Shown here: in pieces, positions 22,021 to 30,700 of the stretch
How positions within the stretch are numbered: the first letter of the stretch is position 1
How the letters are laid out: each line of letters opens with the position of its first letter
Virus record (IMG/VR): IMGVR_UViG_3300044825_000106
Coordinates: 1-35,318 of that record
Direction: 5' to 3' (one strand)
Length of the DNA stretch: 35,318 nucleotides
Origin: a virus
Position numbers and translations under genes: made by a program
Notes under the pieces: generated by a model
What the model was told of the DNA's origin: nothing
Database searches by the model: none
What the model saw: only the letters and a program-made list of their open reading frames with translations

Positions 22021-23283
22021 ATGCCAACGAACACCACTACCGTATCGGGTCAACAGACCATACCAGAGATACTAGAACCGTACTTTATAGGCGGGGAAGG
22101 TATATCTGGGTTATTACCGACTGCACAGGGTGTATTCGCCCGTGACTACGCCACGGTGTTTCAACCGCTTCAGCAAGCTGGTCTCTTAGGGGCTGGGCGG
22201 GTTGCTGGACTATCTCCAACACAAGAATCCCTTGGCGCACAAATCAAAGGGATGGGAACCCCTGCTCAGTTCGGAGCTGCTACAGGGTATGCTGGCCAGG
22301 CGGCAGCTGGATTACAAGGATTGCAAGGTACTCAAGCCCTTACTGTAGGGGCTCCAGAGCTTACGACTTTTCAGATGGCCCCGACCGCCACGGTAGCGGC
22401 CCCATCTTTGACCACTTTCCAAATGCAAGCCCCCCAGACCTTTGGGGTAGATCAAGCCCAGCAATATATGTCTCCTTATGCGCAGTCGGTTACCGATGTA
22501 GCCAAGCGCAAGGCCATTGAGGATGCCCAGCGCACACAACTGGCTGGCAATTTGGCAGCAGGACGGAAAGGGATGCTGGGAGCTTCAGCAAATCTTCTAG
22601 CCACCACCGAGCGTGAACGTGCCTTAGGTACTCAACTAGGTGACATCCAAGCCCGTGGTCTTGAGGCTGCGTATCAGTCTGCTCAGCAGCAATTTGAGCG
22701 GGATCGTGCAGCAGCTCAACAGGCTAACCTGCAAAACCTCCAGGCTCAGCTTGGTGTTCAGCAGCTTGGTTCACAGCAGGGGCTTCAGGCTCAACAACTT
22801 AACCAAGCCGCCTTGCAAGAGGCTGCTCGTCAGAATTTGACCGCCGCTTTGGGTGTCCAGCAATTTGGTGCTCAACAGTCTTTACAAGCCCAACAGGCTA
22901 ACCAACAGGCCGCACTTCAGGCAGCACAGCAGCGTTTGGCTGCATCTCAAGGCCTTGGTGGTCTGGCTGCAACGACTGGCCAGCTTGGTGTTGCCCAACA
23001 AGCCTCTGAGCTCGATAGACTTAAAACCCTGGGTGCTTACGGAGACCTTGAAAGAGCTTACGCCCAACAGCAGCTCGATGCCCGTTATCAAGAAGCTCTG
23101 CGCCAGATTGGATTCCCAGAAACTCAGCTTGCTGGTATGGCCAACCTCTTGCGTGGCGTCCCGCTCAGCGAGACCATGTATACGACCACACAGACAACCC
23201 CGCCGCCATCGTTTGCAAGTCAGCTTGCTGGTTTAGGGTTATCCGGTCTAAGCCTCTACAACTTACTGGGTAGACAGCAATGA
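22021..23283 (+). CDS. Gln/Ala-rich coiled-coil internal virion protein
   Basis: 420 residues, with Gln and Ala dominating residues 200-340 (QANLQNLQAQLGVQQLGSQQ is typical), predicted as a long helical or coiled-coil rod with a degenerate LGVQQxGxQQxLQAQQ repeat. The end has LAGMANLLRGVPLSETMYTT and SQLAGLGLSGLSLYNLLG, a tail conserved in related phages. AAAGGA precedes the ATG. It probably belongs to the ejected internal core with its neighbours. The ATGA overlap with the next gene suggests coupled translation. Confidence 0.75.
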   Translation: MPTNTTTVSGQQTIPEILEPYFIGGEGISGLLPTAQGVFARDYATVFQPLQQAGLLGAGRVAGLSPTQESLGAQIKGMGTPAQFGAATGYAGQAAAGLQGLQGTQALTVGAPELTTFQMAPTATVAAPSLTTFQMQAPQTFGVDQAQQYMSPYAQSVTDVAKRKAIEDAQRTQLAGNLAAGRKGMLGASANLLATTERERALGTQLGDIQARGLEAAYQSAQQQFERDRAAAQQANLQNLQAQLGVQQLGSQQGLQAQQLNQAALQEAARQNLTAALGVQQFGAQQSLQAQQANQQAALQAAQQRLAASQGLGGLAATTGQLGVAQQASELDRLKTLGAYGDLERAYAQQQLDARYQEALRQIGFPETQLAGMANLLRGVPLSETMYTTTQTTPPPSFASQLAGLGLSGLSLYNLLGRQQ

Positions 23284-24785
23284 GTATTCTTGACGCACTT
23301 AAGGTTCAAAAGGCTGAACGGCAGTCTGTTAGAGACTTGGCCATGCTCCCACAGCAGCTCATCGTTCAGATGGCGCAGCGGGGTGATATACCAGCCGAAG
23401 TCTTTCCGGTGGTCATCAACGAGAAAGCTCGGATGGCCGAAGAAAAGGAACGGATGCTTGCTTTGGCCTCTCAAGGTCAACCCAATACTACAGTTCTTGA
23501 AAAGGGCATGGCCGTCAATGCTCGGGCAGAAAATCCTCAAGGAATTGCCCAGATGGCCCCACCTCAAGCCCCTCAAGCTCCTCAAGCTCAAGGACTCCCT
23601 GGGGTGGTAAATACGCCGGAAGTACAAGCAACCGGTGTATCAGGGCTACCAACCGGGCAGATGTTCTCTCCTCAAAACTTTGCAGGTGGCGGGATTGTGG
23701 CGTTTGCTGGAGAAGGTCGATCGGATGTAAACCTATTTGACATTGTGGACCAGCAGCAGCGTCAAGATCCCAGCTTTGCAGGTATGTTCCAGCCTAAAGA
23801 GGAACCAGCTCCTGCCGACATGACTGGATTCCGCCGCCGTTATGCAAGCCTGGCTGATGCCCTAAAGGATGTTCAGTCAGCTACAGGACCGATGCGGCAG
23901 GTAAGTGCAGAAGAGATCGCCCTCCAGGAATACCTTACCAAGTCCAAGCCCAGAACCGAGGCAGAGTCAGCTCAAAGTGGCTGGCTGCGGGCCCTTGAAG
24001 CTGGTCTTGGGATCATGGGTGGAACGTCTCCCTATGCCCTTACCAACATTGGCAAAGGTGCTGAATCGGCTGTCAAAGGCTTTTCTGAAGATGTCAAAGA
24101 ACGCCGTAAAGGTGAGCTTGCCACCCTTAGCGCAGCCGCCCAACAGGCCCGTCAGAAACGCCTTGAGGGTATTGAAGATGTCAAAGAGGCCCGTCAGCTG
24201 CTGGAAAAAGATCTTGAGGCTGAATATCGGGAGCGTGTACTTAGCCGGCCTACAGACCTGGATAAGACCACCAAGATTTACTTTGACGCTGCCGTAGCTC
24301 GAGGGGCAGATCCTAAAGATCCGAAAACGATGGAAGCTGCCCGTAAGAGAGCTTACGAGGATGTTGGCCTGGCTGCCGCCCGTGTTGGCACTCAACAATT
24401 TGGCATTGAGTCCCAGAACCGCCGAGAGGCCAGCAATTATGTTGAGTCCCGTCTTGGCAAACAGGCCAACCCAGAGGCACTCAAGATGCGCCGCCTAGAG
24501 CAAGAAGACAAGAAAAACGGTACAGAAACAGCTGCTGCATACCGGGATGAATTGTTTAGGGAGGCTTTTGGACGTATTTCCCGTGGGGAAACTTTATCTG
24601 GTGCGCTTAAGGCCGGAGAACCAGCTCCTAAACCTGAAGCTAAAGCCGAACCCAAGGCAGCTCCTAAGGGAGGGGCTGGATTGCCAGAAACTGCTAAAGC
24701 GCAACTCAAGGAAGGATTTGTCACTAAGTTCAGTAATGGGCAAGAATGGACGCTTAGAAACGGTCAACCTGAACGGGTGAAGTAA
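23280..24785 (+). CDS. Internal virion protein with MFSPQNFAGGGIVAFAGEG motif
   Basis: 501 residues. The N-terminal part (VRDLAMLPQQLIVQMAQRGD) leads to a Pro/Gln linker and the conserved motif LPTGQMFSPQNFAGGGIVAF, known from internal proteins of many environmental phages. The central region (residues about 235-330) has LRALEAGLGIMGGTSPYALT followed by charged coiled coil; the C-terminus is Lys/Ala/Pro-rich and ends VTKFSNGQEWTLRNGQPERV, a short beta motif common at such ends. It overlaps the giant protein gene by TAATG. Likely part of the ejected core. Confidence 0.75.
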   Translation: MSILDALKVQKAERQSVRDLAMLPQQLIVQMAQRGDIPAEVFPVVINEKARMAEEKERMLALASQGQPNTTVLEKGMAVNARAENPQGIAQMAPPQAPQAPQAQGLPGVVNTPEVQATGVSGLPTGQMFSPQNFAGGGIVAFAGEGRSDVNLFDIVDQQQRQDPSFAGMFQPKEEPAPADMTGFRRRYASLADALKDVQSATGPMRQVSAEEIALQEYLTKSKPRTEAESAQSGWLRALEAGLGIMGGTSPYALTNIGKGAESAVKGFSEDVKERRKGELATLSAAAQQARQKRLEGIEDVKEARQLLEKDLEAEYRERVLSRPTDLDKTTKIYFDAAVARGADPKDPKTMEAARKRAYEDVGLAAARVGTQQFGIESQNRREASNYVESRLGKQANPEALKMRRLEQEDKKNGTETAAAYRDELFREAFGRISRGETLSGALKAGEPAPKPEAKAEPKAAPKGGAGLPETAKAQLKEGFVTKFSNGQEWTLRNGQPERVK

Positions 24786-27700
24786 TGGCAGACAAAGGCT
24801 GGGATGTAGTCTCCACCAGTAAGGTTGGAGCCGATCCGTGGGCAGTAACAGGTGTTACACCTCTAGGAGAACCAGAAGCTCCCTTGGTAAGCCCAGAGGA
24901 GATGCTTACTCCCACCCCTGGAGCCCCAGTCACCCCGACCGATATGGCCAAAGCTGTCGGGGAGCGTCTAGTCGGTGGTGCAAAGTACATTGCTGGGACC
25001 GAGCCTGAGAAGCGTGGCAGCCTAATAGGCGATGTTGTAACCGGTGTCGAGCGGGCCAATGTTGGCGCAGCCGGTGTATTCCGAGCCTTATCCGAGGCAG
25101 CAGCCCCAGTCTTAGACCCAATTACAGGAAAGATCCTCCCAGAGAATCCTCTGCGCCGGATAGCGTCTGAGTTCGAGCGCCTTGGGAAAGAATCAGAAGC
25201 CAGGATCAAAGCCAAGGCCCCTACTGAAGAACAAGACGTTATCTCCGCAGGTGTCTCAAGCGGAATCCAAAGTCTTACCCAGAGCCTTATGGCTATCCCA
25301 ATGGCATTCTTGCCTGGTGGGCAGCCAGCAGCTCTTGTCATGCTGTCCACTAACACAGGCGGTAACGCCTACCAGGAGGCTAGAAACAAGGGCCTAAGCC
25401 CAGCACAGGCCATCCCATACGCTGTCTCCCAGGCAAGTATTGAGTACGCCACCGAGGTAATGCCTCTTACCAAGCTAGTCTCGGACATCAATCAGAAGAC
25501 CGGCTTTGGCAAGCTCTTGATGAACCAAATCGTCCGAGAGGTTCCGGGAGAGCAAGTCGCTACCGTGCTCCAGGACATGAACGACTGGGCCGTACTGAAC
25601 CCAGAAAAGACCGCCCAACAATACTTGGAAGAGCGTCCCAGCGCAGCAGCCCAGACCCTGGTGGCCACGATCGTTGGCGTTGGCGGGAACGTAATTGTTG
25701 GTAAAGCCCTCCAGACTGTTGCTGGAGCAGGGGAGAAGCCTGAAGCCCCCAAAGTGGAACCTACCCTTGAAGCCCCAGAGGGTTTTGATGTGGTCTCGGT
25801 TACCCCGATCGAGCCCGTAACACCTGTTACTCCAACAGCCCCGCCTGCTCCAGAAGCTGCACCGCCGGCTGCCCCACCGCCCACAGAGGTAGCTCCAGAG
25901 GAAATTACCGGCCTTACCGCAGCCGAGTTTGAGGCCCCACCTGAAGAGGCTGTCACACCTGTTGCAGAAGCCGTAACACCTGTTACTCAAGAGACAGCTA
26001 CAGAAGCACCAGCCCCGGTCGAGCCACCCCCGGTCCAGAACCTGACCGGCGGCCTACCTATCCAGGAGATTCCGATTAAGGATCTCAAGGTCTCCGATGA
26101 GGTTCCCCAGTTCAAGATTGGGGCTACCAAAGAGGGTGTGGTTGAGCCCCTGGGTGGGAAGTTTGAGCGCACCGGGGTAGCACCGATCCAAGTCTGGCGG
26201 AGAACGGATGGAAGCCTTGAGGTGATCTCAGGCCGCCACCGACTCGACCTGGCTAAGCGGAGCAAGGAAAAGACCATCCCTGCCCAGATACACGATGAGG
26301 CGCAAGGGTTTACTCGAGACAAAGCAGCAATCCTGGATGCGGAGTTGAACATCCGTGACGGCCAAGGAAAGGTGAAAGACTATGTTGGATACTTCAAAGG
26401 TTCAGGAATCTCCAGAGACGAGGCAGACGCACGAGGCCTATTGGCGAGAGCGATTGGCAAGCGGTCTTACGCCATCGCAGCTGACGGATCTGAGGAGCTC
26501 ATTACCGCCCATCGTGCCGATGCAGTCGGAGACGAAGCAGCCTACCTCATCGCCCTCAATGCCCCCAAGGATGCCAGCCTCCAAGCCGTAGGCATTAAGG
26601 CGGTCCAAGACGGCAAGAGCGCAGCCTCGGCGGTCAATCTTATGCAAGCGGTCAAGACCTTGGCCGGGGAGCGAGAGACCACCACCGATATGTTCGGGTT
26701 CGATGAGTCGGCCATGAAAGAGGCCGAAGAGATGGCCAAGATCGCCGCCCGTAAGCAGCGGGAGATCCAGCAGCGTCTCAGTGCTATTTCTGGAGCTTCA
26801 AAGAATCCTGAGCTGGCTCGTAAAGAGGGGATCAACATTGATAACCCAGAAGCTGTCCGGCAGCGGGTTGATGAGCTGCGCCAGGCTAAGGCTACATGGG
26901 ATAACTGGTCATCAAGCTCTGACCTTATTGGCCAGATCCGGGCTGAGATGGGCCCGTCTGAATTTGCCCTACAGCAGCAGACCGAAGAGGATCTACGGGC
27001 TCAAGAGGCAGCCGCAGCCGAGCGGGAAGCAGCCGAAGTCAAAGCGATCGCTGACCGTGAAGTCGGTCTATTTGGATTGCAGCCACAGGTTCAAGAGCGG
27101 GAAGCACCGCCGTCCGGGGATCTGTTTGGAGCTCGAGGCTTAGCAGAGCAGCCAGCCAAGAAAGCACCAGCAGCGCCACCCACAGAGACTGGCTTGTTTG
27201 CGCCTAAGGAAGAGGCTCCGAAAGATGTGTCTTTGAGTGAGGCTGAGTTTGATGCTCTAACAGCCAGGCCCTATGACGAGCTTAGCAGGGACGAAAAAGA
27301 GCGGATGTTCGTTTACAACGATGTGTTCCGCTCTTCAGGTGTCGAAGTAATTCGGCAGCCGGAGAATGGAAACGAAATCAATCTGAAGCCGTATAAGAAC
27401 GGATACGTTGCATCGATTAGCTACATTGGGAAGAAAGAGGGTCGATCAGCTCCGGTTTCGGCGTTTATTAATGAGTCCAATCCTGTTTACCCGGATCGCA
27501 AGTCTGCAATCAAAGCCAAGGCCGAACAGATCCGAGACATGGCAGTCAAGTCCAAGGACCGCAAGGCCCTGCTCTGGCTGGGCGATGTCATTCGGAAAGA
27601 GGGCATCACGCTAGATAAGGCGTTGCCGGTTAAACCAAGTAAGGAAAAGCAAGCCGAGATCAACCGGGAACGCCAGGCAGCCAAGAAGGAGGCGGTTGCA

Positions 27701-30700
27701 GCTGAAGAAAAACCGGTCAAAGGTGACGTCCTATTGCTCGAGGCAGACGAGCAAGCTGTTTCGGAAGCCCTCGAGCCGTCTGATCCAGAAGATGAGCGTA
27801 TTGCAGCTCTGTTTAACCCAGACCAAAAGCCGGCTAAGCCACAGGCAGAAGAGACTCTTACCCAGGCCCAAGCTAAGAAGCTAGTCAATAGCTGGAAGCA
27901 AGAGGCCAAGAATCAAGGCAAGTCTGGCAAGAACGGCGACAAGACTGTCATCAGCCTATTTGATGCGTCTGGCGAATGGGCTAAGCCTTGGGCAGATGCT
28001 GGGTTCAATGTAGTCACCTATGACCTCCAAACCGGCGATGACATCCGAGAATTTGATGCTGCAAGCCTGTTGGAAGCTCATGGGAATGACAATGTATGGG
28101 CAATTCTTGCAGCTCCACCATGCACCGACTTTGCTTCCTCTGGAGCTCAGTACTGGGCCAAGAAAGATGCTGAAGGCAAGACCGAGGCAAGTAACGAGTT
28201 AGTTCGCCAGGTGTTGCGTACTGTTGAGCTATTCCGCCCACCGGTCTGGGCTATGGAAAATCCTGTCGGCCGGATGGCAAAACTCAACGAGCTGCCACCT
28301 GCCCAGCTTACTTTCCAACCTAATCTCTACGGAGACCCGTACACCAAGAAGACCTTGCTCTGGGGTAACTTCAACAACCAGCTGCCGGAATCCCCTGTAG
28401 CACCGACAGAGGGTTCCAAGATTACCGAGAAGATTAGCGGAACCAACAAGTACGCTAGGTCATTGACGCCAGAAGGCTTTGCTTATTCGTTCTTCATGGC
28501 CAATAACCCGGAGAACATGACCCAGGAAGAGCGTCTTTCCAGAGAGTTTCATGGAATTGCTCCGAGCGAATTTAAGGGTGCTGGCACAGAAGAACAGATC
28601 CGAGACACCATTTCGGACAATTACTACGATGGCGATCTTGAGTCGGTGCGTGATGCTCTGAAGGTAATGAGAACGCTTGGCAAGCGGCCACCATCGATTG
28701 AGCTTGAAAACATCGATCTGGCCAACATCGATCAGAATCTGCCTGGCGCTAAGAAGAAGCTCCCACCGGGACGCTCTCCTGAACTGGCAGCAGCCGCACA
28801 GCAGCTCCAGCGTGGCGAGATCACCAAGAAAGAATTTGATGAGCTGGTCAACCGCTTTAGACCAATACCTGTCTACACTGAGCCGTTAAAGCCGGCCACA
28901 CCAGAGCAAATGTTTGACGCCCTGGATACAGCCAAACGGGAGAAGATCAACCCGGACATCAAGGCTGGCACATCGGTCGGACTACGCTTGGACATCCCTG
29001 CATTTAACCGCAAGGGCGTCTTTGTCGTCTCAATCCATGAGAAGCGCACACCCAGTGCAGCCGGCAAGACAATCGGCTATGGGTCTGTTGCCAAGATCAA
29101 GGATGTAACTTTTGGACTAGGTAAAGAGACTGAAGCGCTCAAAATAGCAGCTGGTGCATCTAAGGATGTACTCCAGACAATGGAAGGTAAGTGGGTTCCG
29201 ACCAATCCTGAGGAAGCCTATCGGGAAGCTCAGGCCGCCATCAAAAACCCTGAGTGGATACAGATCGGCATTGACCCGACCCGCCATTCATATTTCTACG
29301 ACCGCCGCACAACCCAGCCTGTCATCAAGGCAGACGAGATCATCCAGATCGGGAACATGATTCTGGGTAAAGGGGTGGAGTTTGGTAAGAAAGAAGACTT
29401 CCTCTTTAACATTGCTTCGGACCCAGTAACAACTGTTGCCGAGGTACGAGATGGAATTGAAAATTCCCGTAAGCAGCAGCTTGAAACGCTTGCCCGTCTT
29501 GCCCGTAAGAAGTCTGAGCTAATCAAAAAGGTTCGCAATTACGGATCGGACATTGAGACCCAGCGGCTTTTGAATGAGCTTGAAGCTGAGATCAAGATGT
29601 TCCGTCTGGGTTCTGCGATCCGTGAACCATCTACTTCAGCCGAAGCATTTCTGAAACACGCCAGGGACGCTATGGATGGTACTGGGCCGTTCAGAGAGCC
29701 GGTCTTATCTCCTGATGTGTTTGCCACAATTCAGGCGGCCTATATCAAAACACCGTGGATCTTAGAGGGGCTGCGCTTATCAATTAAAGCTCCGAAGTAC
29801 CCGTCATATTTAAATATAAATCCAGCTGCCGGTGTGTTCTTGCCATACGAGCGGATTGTCCGTCTCTATTCTGGTACGACAGGGGTGGAAGATCCAGTGA
29901 CACCTCGGCACGAGCTTATGCACTCGCTTGAGCAGATGATGTCCAAGGGGGCCAAGGATGCGGTAATCAAGGCCTGGGCCAATAGTTTGGAAAAGGCGAT
30001 CAAAAAATATACCGACAAGCGCAGCCAAGAGTATTTCAACAAGATCATGGAGTTTCTTGAGAACCCATCGGAAACCACTCGCCAAGAAGCTCTTTCGGTG
30101 CTCCCGTCTTACGACCTGTATCAGTACATCAACCCGTCTGAATACTGGGCGGTGAATGCTGAGAAACTCTTTAACTCTAAGCTCGGTACAGCATGGGATC
30201 GATTCAAGAAAGCCATACAAAAACTGTTTGAGGGTCTCAAGAACGTATTTGGTTTCAATAACACCTATGCGGTTCACAAGATGTTTGATGACCTGATGAA
30301 GACCAAACCCCCTCGAATGGGCAGGGAGAGTTTGGTTAACTATATGCTCTCAGGTCGAGCAAACATCAAGTTTCTTGAAAACGTCCAGAAGGTCGATGAC
30401 CTGTTGGCCAAGCAGAACGTGCCTGATACGCCGATGCTGGCCACCAGTGTGGTGAAGACCAAGATTCTGAACGCTGCCCGGGACATGAAGGATCTGTTCA
30501 AAGACATGATCCAGAACCCCAGAGAGATCCCGATGATGGCGTTTAACGGGATTGACTACGGGATTACCTACCTGCGGAACAAGAACATCTGGTTTGGTAC
30601 GGGCCTAAACGCTGCTGACTTTGCCAAGTACAACGGAGAGCTCAAGACCGGGGAGAACCTGGCCACCGCCTCTTTGGCCTTGGATAACGCCATCCGTGGT

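Noticed and set aside
29426-29439. GTAACAACTGTTGC as a copy of the palindrome
   Set aside because: Two mismatches, including one arm; too weak to include among the sites, though it might be a decayed copy.
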